The notes: generated by a model not told the origin, from the letters alone. A DNA stretch of 64,000 nucleotides from JAJRZX01 sp964472295 (GCA_964472295.1 CAYYJQ010000005.1:1-64000); one strand, 5' to 3'. Counted from the first letter of the stretch, positions 35,224 through 43,043 are shown. Translations and numbers: made by a program.

Positions 35224-36273
35224 TTACTTTTTTAACCTTAAAAATTCCAGCGCCGCGGCGCATACATCATCCACTGTGACAGCGTCCATGCAATCCATGT
35301 GGCCAAACCTGCAAACCCTGTCAAAGCAGGGACTGCAGGTGGTTTTTTTTATTATAACGCGCGTCTTCGGCCCGGTGGGGCCTGTAAGGTCAGGGTCCGT
35401 GGAACCAAAGACAGCAACCGTGGGCACACCGAGGGCCGAGGCCATGTGCATGGCCCCTGAGTCGTTTGTAATGAAAAGACTAAGTCCCTTCATCAGGGCC
35501 ATGCACTCGCGGAGCGTTGTCCTGCCCGCAAGGTTCAGGACCATGGGGACCCTGTCCTTTATTCCATTATAAACCCCTTTTGCGGCCTCCCTGTCGCCGG
35601 GACCACCGAAGATGAGCGGCGTTGCGCCCGCTTCCTCTGATAACCTCCAGAGCGCATTTGCGAACCTCTCCCCGCCCCATCTCTTCGCCGGCCCATAGGC
35701 CGCCCCCGGAGCCGCCCCTATGAGCGCTGAGCCCGGCCTTATGCCCGCTTTACCCAGTATCTCCCCTGCCCGCTTCTCGTCTCTTTCACCTATGTAGAGC
35801 CTCGGCAGAGGCCTCTTTCCGGCCTCGCCGCGCCAGCCAAGGGACCTTATGATATTAAGGTAATACTCAATATGATGGAGCCGCTTCGCCTCTTCAGTAA
35901 AGCCCACGGCCTGCGTAAGGAGCCCGGAACGCATGTCCCGGCCATAACCTACACGCTCCGGGATGCGCGAGATAAAAGAGATAAAGGCCGCGTCAAAGGC
36001 GTTCTGAAAGAGAACGGCAAGGTCAAACCTCCTCTTCCTGAGGTGTCCGGCAAGGCGGAACCTCCCCCGCATGCTCCGAAAGTCCTCGCTGTACTCCATG
36101 ATATGCGCCACGGCAGGGTTCTCTTCATAAATGGGAACCACCGTCTTTCTTGCAAGGACCGTTATCTCTGAACCCGGATATAGCCCCTTAAGGGCCTCAA
36201 GGGCCGGAAGGCTCATCACCGCGTCGCCAACCCAGTTGGGAACGCGCACAAGTATCCTCTTTGTCTCCTCCAT
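35224..36273 (-). CDS. waaF: LPS heptosyltransferase II (WaaF type, GT9 paralog F)
   Basis: A 349-residue GT9 protein. RILVRVPNWVGDAVMSLPALEAL, GAAPGAAYGPAKRWG, NDSGAMHMASALGVPTVAVFGSTDP are the WaaF marks. It adds the second heptose to the inner core. A Cys tail (CSPC, C, C) ends it, like four other paralogs. ATG 36273 is chosen because GGGAG precedes it; a TTG four codons upstream is possible. It is the first gene of the minus-strand LPS locus, with an AT-rich leader upstream (36286-36370). Confidence 0.9.
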   Translation of the reverse strand: MEETKRILVRVPNWVGDAVMSLPALEALKGLYPGSEITVLARKTVVPIYEENPAVAHIMEYSEDFRSMRGRFRLAGHLRKRRFDLAVLFQNAFDAAFISFISRIPERVGYGRDMRSGLLTQAVGFTEEAKRLHHIEYYLNIIRSLGWRGEAGKRPLPRLYIGERDEKRAGEILGKAGIRPGSALIGAAPGAAYGPAKRWGGERFANALWRLSEEAGATPLIFGGPGDREAAKGVYNGIKDRVPMVLNLAGRTTLRECMALMKGLSLFITNDSGAMHMASALGVPTVAVFGSTDPDLTGPTGPKTRVIIKKTTCSPCFDRVCRFGHMDCMDAVTVDDVCAAALEFLRLKK

Positions 36274-36285
36274 GTCTCCCGCCAA

Positions 36286-36656
36286 CTTCTGAACGCGGCC
36301 TGCCCATAAACCCCGCGAATTTAATCTTGTATTATATTATAAAGGTCCTATATATGCTATATTTATAAACAAAAGAAGATAAGATAAGAAAAAAGGAGGA
36401 GGAGAGAGGGGGAGAAAGAGGGAAAGAGATGTATGATGGGTGGGCACTGCCCACCAAAAGAAANNNNNNNNNNNNNNNNNNNNNNNNNNNNNNNNNNNNN
36501 NNNNNNNNNNNNNNNNNNNNNNNNNNNNNNNNNNNNNNNNNNNNNNNNNNNNNNNNNNNNNNNGGGGAGAAAGAGGGAAAGAGATGTATGATGGGTGGGC
36601 ACTGCCCACCAAAAGAAAGCAAGGCAAAGAAAACCAATAGGGAAAATCACGATACA
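36286..36656. other. waaF-rqcH divergent gap with purine-rich run and assembly gap
   Basis: Near 36320-36365 the DNA is AT-rich, a plausible waaF promoter zone. A purine-only run (about 36368-36430) follows. GTGGGC palindromes lie at 36439-36455 and 36594-36610, and 100 N at 36464-36563. A partial hairpin element tail (36611-36638) precedes the rqcH start. No gene is seen. Confidence 0.75.
36464..36563. other. 100-N scaffold gap flanked by an identical 55-bp sequence
   Basis: Exactly 100 N. The 55 bases before the gap (36409-36463) are identical to the 55 bases after it (36564-36618). This looks like two contig ends overlapping by one k-mer rather than real missing DNA. Confidence 0.9.
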
Positions 36657-38153
36657 ATGAACGAGGATTTAATAAAAAAGGTCTCGGAAGAACTCAGCGA
36701 GTCTCTTGTGGGCGGCATTATATCGAAGATAGACCAGCCCGGGCCCCGGCACATCGTGCTCCGCGTCTTCAGGCATGGCCGGACACGGATGCTCCTTGTC
36801 TCAACGCTCGCGCCCCATGAGCGCCTGCACCTTACGGACACAAAGGCCCCAAACCCCATGAACCCGCCGAGGTTCTGCGCACTCCTGCGGAGCAGGATAA
36901 GGGGCGCGCGCATAGCGGCCATAAGAAAGGCGCCCCATGAGCGTATCGTGGAGATAGACCTGCTGAAAAAGGCTGGTGAGGGGGACAGCGGGACAATGCG
37001 GGCCTTTACCCTGCGCGTCGAGCTTACTGGCAGGTCCTCGAATATCATACTCCTTAATGAAAAAGGCCTTGTCGTGGACGCCCTCAGGCACTTCGACCCC
37101 GGCCTTAGCCCAAGGGGTGTCATGCCCGGCCTGGCACTTGCATCCCTGCCGGAAAGAAAGGCTGTGCCCCATGGAGAAGAAGGTATTGGGGGCGCACTAC
37201 CCGAAAAACAAGAAACTGAGTCATGGAACGAGTACGCCGCGCGTGTATACACCGGGCTAACGGGCGACGAGACAGAGACGGCCTACAGGCGCGAACTCAG
37301 GCGGGTTATAGAGAAGGCCGTGAAAAAGACGCGAAAAAAGATAAGAAACCTTGAGTCTGACAGGGCAAGGGCCCTTGTGGGCGTGGAACTTACGCACCTT
37401 GGCGAGTTGATACTGCCAAACATGGGACAAATAAGGCGCGGGGCGAGAGAGGCCCGTGTCATGGACTACACAACAACGCCGCCCGTAGAGGTACGCGTGA
37501 CCCTTGATGAAAAATTAGGCCCCCGCGAGAACGCCGAGCAATACTTCAAGAAGGCCAAAAAGGCAAGACGCGCCCTTAAGATGCTCGCCCTTCGCATCCC
37601 GGCTACAGAGGCCGGACTTGAAGACATCCTGAGCCTCGGCCATGACCTTGATAGGGCACGCGGCGTGGAAGAACTGGGCAGGGTGGAGGAGGCCCTTATA
37701 AAGGCCGGGTACATGAGGCCAGAAGAGGGCCGCGAAAGGGGTAAGGCCAGGGCCCCCGGTCATGGGAGGGGCGGCGCCGCGTCCAAGGGACCGGTTAAAA
37801 AATTCAAGTCCAGCGAGGGTCTCTTGATACTCCTTGGCAGGAATGCCCGTGGAAACGACCTCATCGTGAAAAAAGAGGCATCAAGAGGGGACATCTGGCT
37901 TCACGCAAAGGACGCGGCAGGCTCTCATGCGCTCATAAAGACAGGCGGCAGGGATATATCGAATTTTCAGGCCACCCTTCGCGAGGCCGCCTCTCTTGCG
38001 GCCTGGCACTCAAAGGCGCGGGCGCAGAAAAAGGCCGAGGTCCTGTACACAGACGTAAAACACGTGACCAAACCCGTTGGCGCGAAACCGGGCATGGTGA
38101 GGGTGAGGGAATTCAGGGTAATACTCGTTGAGCCCAAAGAACGAGAAAAATAA
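36657..38153 (+). CDS. rqcH: NFACT family protein, RqcH-like
   Basis: A 498-residue NFACT protein. The N-terminal NFACT-N domain (about 1-230) contains GGIISKIDQPGPRHIVLRV. A coiled coil lies around 330-400 and the C-terminal NFACT-R domain (about 385-498) contains GLLILLGRNARGNDLIV and SRGDIWLHAKDAAGSH. In Bacillus, RqcH adds Ala tails to stalled nascent chains on 50S subunits. It is shorter than the roughly 570 residues of B. subtilis RqcH. The ATG at 36657 is chosen because the open frame upstream crosses repeats and the N gap. It is a plus-strand single gene. Confidence 0.9.
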   Translation: MNEDLIKKVSEELSESLVGGIISKIDQPGPRHIVLRVFRHGRTRMLLVSTLAPHERLHLTDTKAPNPMNPPRFCALLRSRIRGARIAAIRKAPHERIVEIDLLKKAGEGDSGTMRAFTLRVELTGRSSNIILLNEKGLVVDALRHFDPGLSPRGVMPGLALASLPERKAVPHGEEGIGGALPEKQETESWNEYAARVYTGLTGDETETAYRRELRRVIEKAVKKTRKKIRNLESDRARALVGVELTHLGELILPNMGQIRRGAREARVMDYTTTPPVEVRVTLDEKLGPRENAEQYFKKAKKARRALKMLALRIPATEAGLEDILSLGHDLDRARGVEELGRVEEALIKAGYMRPEEGRERGKARAPGHGRGGAASKGPVKKFKSSEGLLILLGRNARGNDLIVKKEASRGDIWLHAKDAAGSHALIKTGGRDISNFQATLREAASLAAWHSKARAQKKAEVLYTDVKHVTKPVGAKPGMVRVREFRVILVEPKEREK

Positions 38154-38162
38154 GATTTTTTT

Positions 38163-38207
38163 ATTGGTTTTCTTTGCCCCGCTTTCTTTTTTCCAAAAGA
38201 AAGCGGG
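38163..38207 (-). repeat. Short hairpin element after rqcH
   Basis: TTGGTTTTCTTTG side then a perfect 13-bp stem (CCCGCTTTCTTTT / AAAAGAAAGCGGG). It lies 10 nt past the rqcH stop codon and is followed by a T-rich run, so it could act as a terminator for rqcH. It abuts 120-bp copy 6. Confidence 0.8.
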
Positions 38208-38210
38208 AGG

Positions 38211-38326
38211 TTTTCTTTGACAAACTTACTCTCGAGGTAGATATGATTTGTTGACTTTGATGCCCATTAAATCAAGACGGAGAGAGCAACCCCTTTGAAA
38301 AACTTTCTTTTTTCTAAAAGAAAGTG
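38211..38326 (-). repeat. 120-bp intergenic repeat element, copy 6
   Basis: Minus-orientation copy, 116 bp, ending in the CTTTCTTTTTTCT / AAAAGAAAG hairpin near 38303-38324. Its middle (GAGAGAGCAACCCCTTTG) is divergent from the other copies. It lies between convergent rqcH and archease genes. Confidence 0.8.
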
Positions 38327-38339
38327 GAATTTTTTAAAT

Positions 38340-38399
38340 GCGGCCAGAGGCCGCTTCTTTCTCCTGCCTTCTATCCTCTTTCTTGCGGGCTCTGCCCGC
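38340..38399. repeat. GCGGCC palindrome and GCGGGC palindrome
   Basis: GCGGCC AGA GGCCGC (38340-38354, same as 12368-12382) and GCGGGCTCTGCCCGC (about 38385-38399). A pyrimidine-only tract to about 38465 follows; with the hairpin elements they fill the 315-bp gap. Confidence 0.8.
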
Positions 38400-38468
38400 T
38401 TCTCTCTCTTTTTCTCTTTCTCTTTCTTTCTCTCCTCCCCCTCCCCTCTGCTTTTTCCTGCCCTCTTC

Positions 38469-38900
38469 TCATACGTCCAGCACCACTCGTGCCGTCCATT
38501 TCTTGTCAGCGTCTTTTTGAAGGCTGAACTGGTGCATGGTAACGGCCTTTACATCGGCGCGGAGGTTTTTTAAGTTCTCAACATGCGTTCCCGCGGCCCG
38601 GGCAGTTAAGATGAATTCGCCGCCTTCCTTTGAAATTTCCGCCTCCTCGACGCAGAGAATGAGTCCTTGCCTGTCCTTTAGATAGACGAGTTCAGAGAGA
38701 AAATCAAATAGGAGGAGGTCAAGTTCAGGGGCCTTGACTGTAAAGCCAAGCCTCTCTTCCGGCTCAATATCTGAAATATCCTCAACCATGGCCCCTGCGA
38801 GGGCGTCCGCCGCGGACCTGAAGACCTCCGAGAGGCTTGCTCCCTGGGCATCGAAGGCAACGTCCGATATGGCAATGTCATCAAGGTATCTATAGGGCAT
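38469..38900 (-). CDS. Archease
   Basis: A 143-residue archease. It begins MPYRYLDDIAISDVAFDAQGASL, with the conserved Asp residues that bind metal, LLFDFLSELVYLKD and the KAVTMHQF segment. Archease speeds RtcB turnover by promoting guanylylation of its active-site His. It lies 4 nt downstream of rtcB, so the two form an operon, the usual pairing. Confidence 0.92.
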   Translation of the reverse strand: MPYRYLDDIAISDVAFDAQGASLSEVFRSAADALAGAMVEDISDIEPEERLGFTVKAPELDLLLFDFLSELVYLKDRQGLILCVEEAEISKEGGEFILTARAAGTHVENLKNLRADVKAVTMHQFSLQKDADKKWTARVVLDV

Positions 38901-38904
38901 GGAC

Positions 38905-40362
38905 CTATCCCTTTATATTTCCTATAGGCAGTAGGCGCGCCACGCGCCTGCTGAGCCCAGCGAGTTCCGTTGCCTCTGCCACGGCGTCAATGTCTTTATA
39001 CGCCGCGCCCGCCTCCTCGGCAAGGCCGCTATTCGATACGCTCCTGACGTATATGCCCCTGTGCTCCATCTCGCTCCTGAGTTTATCTCCCCTGAAGGTC
39101 TTTTTGGCGCGGCGCCTGCTCATGGTCCTGCCGCTCCCATGGGCCGTGGTAAAGAAGGCATCGCTTCCGCTCTCCATGCCAACGAGGAGGTAAGACCCTG
39201 TCTCCATGCTCCCGCCTATTATGACGGGCTGTCCCACGCCTCTGTATTTATCGGGCAGGCCCGCCATGCCCGGCGCGAAGGCCCTTGTGGCGCCCTTTCT
39301 ATGTACAAGGACCTCTCGTTCCCGGCCATTCACCATGTGGCGCTCGAGTTTTGCCGTGTTGTGCGTCACGTCATAGACCATGTCCATGCCAAGGTCCCTC
39401 GGAGATTTATTGAAGACCTCGGAAAAGACCTCGCGCACCCGGTGCAGTATTACCTGCCTATTTGCAAAGGCCATGTTAACGGCGCACTTCATGGCAGAGA
39501 AGTAGTCCTGCCCCTCTCTTGATGTGAAGGGCGCGGAGGCGAGTTCCCTGTCAAGGACCTTTATGTGGTACTTCTTCTCCATGACCGAGAGAAAGAGGCG
39601 AAGGTAGTCTGTAGCCACCTGGTGGCCAAAGCCCCGGCTCCCGCAGTGGAACATGACAACCACCTGCTCTGGTATTGTGAGGCCAAAGGCCCGGGCCGCA
39701 GTCTCGTCAAGGACGTTCCCGGGCCTTACTACCTGAATTTCGCAGTAATGGTTGCCGGAGCCAAGGGTGCCTATCTGGTCGATGCCCCTCTTTATGGCCT
39801 TTTCGCTTACCCTGGAGGCATCGGCGCCCTCGAAACAGCCCTGCTCTTCAGTGAGTTCAAGGTCTTCCGGCCAGCCATATCCCTGCTCAACGGCCCACCT
39901 TGCGCCGCGCTCGAGGACCTCCCTGAAGTCCTTTCGTGATGGGTGCACGAAGCCCTTGCAGGCTACCCCCGCGGGTATGCGCCGGAAGAGGGAATCGACG
40001 AGTTCTCGAAGGCGGGGTTTAACCTCGTCATGGGTGAGATTCGTGAGAACAAGCCTCATGCCGCAGTTTATGTCAAAGCCAATGCCCCCTGGAGAGATGA
40101 CGCCCTTTTCAGGGTCCATGGCCGCAAGGCCCCCTATGGGAAAGCCATAGCCCCAGTGGCCGTCGGGCATACAAAAGGCGTATCTCAATATGCCCGGCAG
40201 GCAGGCCACGTTTGTTATCTGGTCGATTACGCCCTCGTCCATGGCAGTGATGAGACTTTCAGTGGCATAGATGCGCGCCGGGACGAGCATTCCGGCCTTG
40301 TATGAGACGGGTATCTCCCAGATGGTATGGGAAATCCTCTTGAGGGCCTCTGGAAGGGGCAT
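38905..40362 (-). CDS. rtcB: RNA-splicing ligase RtcB
   Basis: A 485-residue RtcB, which joins 2',3'-cyclic phosphate or 3'-phosphate RNA ends to 5'-OH ends using GTP and Mn2+. Motifs visible are CMPDGHWGYGFPIGG, FDINCGMRLV (metal Cys), GSGNHYCEIQVV, HCGSRGFGHQ and a late AHGSGRTMSRR region holding the guanylylated His. Length is normal. The start is supported by GGAGG 7 nt upstream. In bacteria RtcB repairs cleaved tRNA/rRNA; no RtcR regulator or RtcA is adjacent here. Confidence 0.96.
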   Translation of the reverse strand: MPLPEALKRISHTIWEIPVSYKAGMLVPARIYATESLITAMDEGVIDQITNVACLPGILRYAFCMPDGHWGYGFPIGGLAAMDPEKGVISPGGIGFDINCGMRLVLTNLTHDEVKPRLRELVDSLFRRIPAGVACKGFVHPSRKDFREVLERGARWAVEQGYGWPEDLELTEEQGCFEGADASRVSEKAIKRGIDQIGTLGSGNHYCEIQVVRPGNVLDETAARAFGLTIPEQVVVMFHCGSRGFGHQVATDYLRLFLSVMEKKYHIKVLDRELASAPFTSREGQDYFSAMKCAVNMAFANRQVILHRVREVFSEVFNKSPRDLGMDMVYDVTHNTAKLERHMVNGREREVLVHRKGATRAFAPGMAGLPDKYRGVGQPVIIGGSMETGSYLLVGMESGSDAFFTTAHGSGRTMSRRRAKKTFRGDKLRSEMEHRGIYVRSVSNSGLAEEAGAAYKDIDAVAEATELAGLSRRVARLLPIGNIKG

Positions 40363-40450
40363 GGACGCGCCTCCGTGGATAAGGGGTATTCATATGGACA
40401 GGATTACCCCTATTATACCCCTCTTTTTTCTGGAAAGGGAAATAAAACAT

Positions 40451-40480
40451 GTTGGTTTTTCGCAACGCTCTACCCAACCT
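40451..40480. repeat. GTTGGT...ACCCAAC palindrome
   Basis: A diverged copy of the TTGGGT...ACCCAA palindrome (GTTGGTTTTTCGCAACGCTCT then ACCCAAC) upstream of rtcB. Confidence 0.65.
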
Positions 40481-40536
40481 ATGTAGCTTCACCCAAAAAG
40501 ACGGAGAAAAAAGATAAGATTTTTTACTTTCTTTTA

Positions 40537-40566
40537 GGGGAAAGTCTGATTAATTCAGACTTTCCC
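40537..40566. repeat. AGTCTGATTAATTCAGACT palindrome, copy 2
   Basis: A perfect palindrome with core identical to 8493-8519, here extended to about 30 nt (GGGGAAA...TTTCCC). It lies between the Cld-like gene and rtcB. Confidence 0.85.
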
Positions 40567-40588
40567 TAACTTATCGTCTTCTTCATTG

Positions 40589-40631
40589 CTGTAACGGGGG
40601 GGTTGCGCAAAGCGCAACCCCCCCGTTACAG
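40589..40631. repeat. Perfect 20-bp-stem hairpin after the Cld-like gene
   Basis: Stems 40589-40608 and 40612-40631 are fully complementary with a 3-nt AAA loop, including a run of seven G paired to seven C. It begins 9 nt past the stop codon of the minus-strand Cld-family gene. No T-run follows, so it may be an mRNA 3'-end stabiliser or rho-type structure rather than a classic terminator. Confidence 0.8.
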
Positions 40632-40640
40632 GCCGTCTCT

Positions 40641-41363
40641 TTACATGCCGCTCTGGTAGATTACTTTACCTATAAAGAAGGGTCCCATTCGTTCGATGTA
40701 CGTCGATGTCTGCACGGTCTTTCTCATAGTCTCGACGAGGCGCGAGAGGGGGAAGAGGTCTTTACCGATGAGTCCTATGGTAAAGTCGTTGTCGTTCCTG
40801 TCGAGACCGAAGGAGGCGAGCCTCAGGTCGTGGCCGAGGTCGGCCTTTCCGAAGGCGCGTCCAATGATGCCGTGTTCACGGAGGATTGAGCCCTGCTCGC
40901 GGGGCGGGAGGAGCGCAAATTCTCCTGTGCGCTTAAGGGGGTAGTACACAGCCCAGGGCCATTCTTTTGTGCGAGCCACGCGGCGCGAACGGTGTATGAG
41001 CCAGTCCTCGAGGTCTTCCTCGTGTCCAAGGGAGTAGGTCCTGCCGAACATGGTGTAACGGTGGCGCGGCCTTAGCGCGGCAAATGAACTACCCACGATA
41101 AATTCGCGAAGCGTGCCTGTAAAGAAACCCGGGTCTTCGCTCATGGTCAGGAGTCCCACGCCCCTGGGGTCGTTTATGTCGGCGTAAAGCACGGCCTCGA
41201 TGCCTGATTTTTCAAGGTCCGCTACAAGGGGGGCAGAGTCTTTGCTCCCCGTGAAGACGAGTAACTGCATGAAGAGGCGCCTGTCGAGGCGCTGCGGTGC
41301 GCCGTCTTTTGTGGGCGCGCCCTTTTCCGCGGTGTCTGTAAGTTTCTCAAGGTCCATGTCCAT
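40641..41363 (-). CDS. Chlorite-dismutase superfamily protein, coproheme decarboxylase-like
   Basis: A 240-residue heme-binding Cld-superfamily protein. Seen are AVYYPLKRTGEFALLP (the YYP-x-KR element resembles the catalytic-Tyr loop of HemQ), ILREHGIIGRAFG (probable proximal heme His) and GLDRNDNDFTIGLIGKDLFPLSRLVETMRKT. By rough alignment neither the distal Arg of chlorite dismutases nor the distal Gln of Firmicutes HemQ is present. Coproheme-to-heme decarboxylation is favoured by the neighbours (ahbD, hemB, cobA-hemD) but is not proven. The ATG has AGAGGAAT upstream. Confidence 0.8.
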   Translation of the reverse strand: MDMDLEKLTDTAEKGAPTKDGAPQRLDRRLFMQLLVFTGSKDSAPLVADLEKSGIEAVLYADINDPRGVGLLTMSEDPGFFTGTLREFIVGSSFAALRPRHRYTMFGRTYSLGHEEDLEDWLIHRSRRVARTKEWPWAVYYPLKRTGEFALLPPREQGSILREHGIIGRAFGKADLGHDLRLASFGLDRNDNDFTIGLIGKDLFPLSRLVETMRKTVQTSTYIERMGPFFIGKVIYQSGM

Positions 41364-41696
41364 ATATTATTCCTCTCTTCAGAAAAATATTCCGGGGTGA
41401 GGCGGCACGCCTCAACCCGGATTTTTTGTTATTTCCAGCGGCCCGGCGGGCCGCTGGTATTGGTTTTCTTTGCGTCCCTTTCTTTTTTAAAAGAAAGGGA
41501 CATCTTTTTATAAGCGGGCTTAGCCCGCTTCTTTTTTATGTTCCGTTTTTTGGTGGGCAGTGCCCACCGACTTTGTTGGGTTTCGCTTTGCTCTACCCAA
41601 CCTACCAGGCTGGTATTGGTTTTCTTTGTCTTACTTTCTTTTTTCTAAAAGAAAGTAAGGAAATCTTCTTTTTACTTTCTCTTTCCCTGCCCCTTC
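41364..41696. repeat. Repeat mosaic between the Cld-like gene and ahbD
   Basis: In order: CCAGCGGCC...GGCCGCTGG (41435-41457), short hairpin element (41460-41501), AAGCGGGC...GCCCGCTT (41512-41530), GGTGGGCAGTGCCCACC (41552-41568), GTTGGGT...ACCCAAC (41575-41603) and a second hairpin element (about 41615-41659). No gene is seen in the 333-bp gap. Confidence 0.85.
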
Positions 41697-42911
41697 TCAG
41701 CCAGCGGCGCGTTTTCTTTTTTTCTCTTCATTGGCCTCTTTAGCGGCCTCGGAGGGCTGGTATGTGCAGAAGGGTTCTTCTTCGAGGTAGTCGCCTGTAA
41801 AGGCGAAGGCGCGGGCGCGGCATCCTCCGCAGACGCTCTTGTACTCGCAGTAGCCACACCTGCCCTTGTAGTCGTCCCAGCCGCGCATTTCCTGAAAGAC
41901 CTTTGAGGTGTCCCAGATTTCGCTGAAGGGCTGCTTGCGAACGTCTCCGCACTCTTCTTCAAGAAAACCGCATATCTGCACCTTGCCGGTGTGAGAGATG
42001 AAGGCAAAGGATTGCCCGCCCATGCAGCCCTTGCTCATGGCGTCGAGGCCGTGTGTCTCGCGCGTCACCTTGATGCCCTTTTCCTTCTCTTTCTGGCGGA
42101 ATATGCGGTAGTAATGGGGCGCGCAGGTGGGCTTGAACTGAAGCGGCACCTTGTCTCTCATATCATAGAACCACGAGAGGGTCTTCTCATAGTCCTCGGG
42201 GGAAATTTCCTGGTCCTTGAGGGTAGAGCCCCTGCCTGTGGGCACAAGGAGGAAGGGGTGGTGCGCCTTTGCGCCAAGGCTTATGACGAGTTTCAGGATG
42301 TCGGGGAGTTCCTTGAGGTTGTGTTTTGTGATGGTGGTGTTGACCTGGAAATCAAGGCCCACTTTCTTGCAGTTCTCAATGGCCTTCATGACTGTGTCAA
42401 AGGCCCCCTCGACGCGGCGGAAGTTATCGTGGGTCTCGGCGGTGGCGCCGTCTATGGAGAAACTCACGCGCTGAATGCCGGAGTCAAGTATCTTCCTTGC
42501 CGTCTCCTCGGTGACATATGTGCCGCATGGGGCCATGACCATGCGCAGGCCGAGGTCCGTGCCGTAACGCGCCAGTTCGAAGATGTCGTCACGGAGCATG
42601 GGCTCGCCGCCTGTCATTATGATAATGGGGTTAGAAAATGACGCCACGTTATCGAGGACGGCCTTGCACTCGGCGGTGTTGAGTTCGTTCTTGTATTTGC
42701 CGAAGCGCGCGGCGGCGCGGCAGTGGACGCAGTTGAGGTTGCAGGTGCGCGTCATTTCCCAGGCTATGAGCCTTGGAAGCCACTTCCTGCCCCCTGATTT
42801 ATCGGTCCTGCCGTCATGGCCGTCGCGGTTCGCGGGATGGGCGCCCGGGTGTCCGCCGGGATGCCCTCCTCCGGGGTGACCGTGCCCGGCGCCTCCTTTT
42901 GCCTGGTGCAT
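41697..42911 (-). CDS. ahbD: AhbD-like heme b synthase (radical SAM/SPASM)
   Basis: A 404-residue radical SAM enzyme. RLIAWEMTRTCNLNCVHC carries the CxxxCxxC cluster site (Cys57, 61, 64). IIMTGGEPMLRDDI, QRVSFSIDGA, LLVPTGRGS and a C-terminal SPASM region with many Cys (CGFLEEECGDV, CGYCEYKSVCGGC) match heme b synthase AhbD, which oxidatively decarboxylates Fe-coproporphyrin III in the siroheme route. The family usually starts near RLIAWE; here a His/Gly-rich extension of about 42 residues with seven His precedes it. AAGGAG 8 nt before the ATG supports this start. AhbA/B/C are not in the window. Confidence 0.87.
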   Translation of the reverse strand: MHQAKGGAGHGHPGGGHPGGHPGAHPANRDGHDGRTDKSGGRKWLPRLIAWEMTRTCNLNCVHCRAAARFGKYKNELNTAECKAVLDNVASFSNPIIIMTGGEPMLRDDIFELARYGTDLGLRMVMAPCGTYVTEETARKILDSGIQRVSFSIDGATAETHDNFRRVEGAFDTVMKAIENCKKVGLDFQVNTTITKHNLKELPDILKLVISLGAKAHHPFLLVPTGRGSTLKDQEISPEDYEKTLSWFYDMRDKVPLQFKPTCAPHYYRIFRQKEKEKGIKVTRETHGLDAMSKGCMGGQSFAFISHTGKVQICGFLEEECGDVRKQPFSEIWDTSKVFQEMRGWDDYKGRCGYCEYKSVCGGCRARAFAFTGDYLEEEPFCTYQPSEAAKEANEEKKRKRAAG

Positions 42912-43013
42912 AAGTTCTTCTCCTTATCTTGAATTACAGCCTTTAGGGCGTTTTTTATACTTACTTTTTATATTTTACCATAAATTCATGCTCTTAGCCT
43001 GAAAACCGCCTAC

Positions 43014-43043
43014 AGAAAAGTCTGATTAATTCAGACCTTTCTG
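43014..43043. repeat. AGTCTGATTAATTCAGACT-type palindrome, copy 3
   Basis: A third copy of the palindrome, with one change in the right arm, between hemB and ahbD. Like the copy at 8493 it is followed shortly by GTGTTGCC and a T-rich run. Confidence 0.8.

Noticed and set aside
36429..36656. N-terminal extension of the RqcH-like protein through the N gap
   Set aside because: It would consist of repeat-encoded residues and unknown bases; the conserved N-terminus begins at ATG 36657.
40641..41363. True chlorite dismutase
   Set aside because: The expected distal arginine is not seen by rough alignment, and the neighbours are heme-synthesis genes with no perchlorate or chlorate reductase.
41426..41743. 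A 105-residue plus-strand hydrophobic reading frame with GFLCLTFF-like repeats
   Set aside because: It is the translation of hairpin and palindrome repeats; the same peptide recurs wherever the repeats occur.
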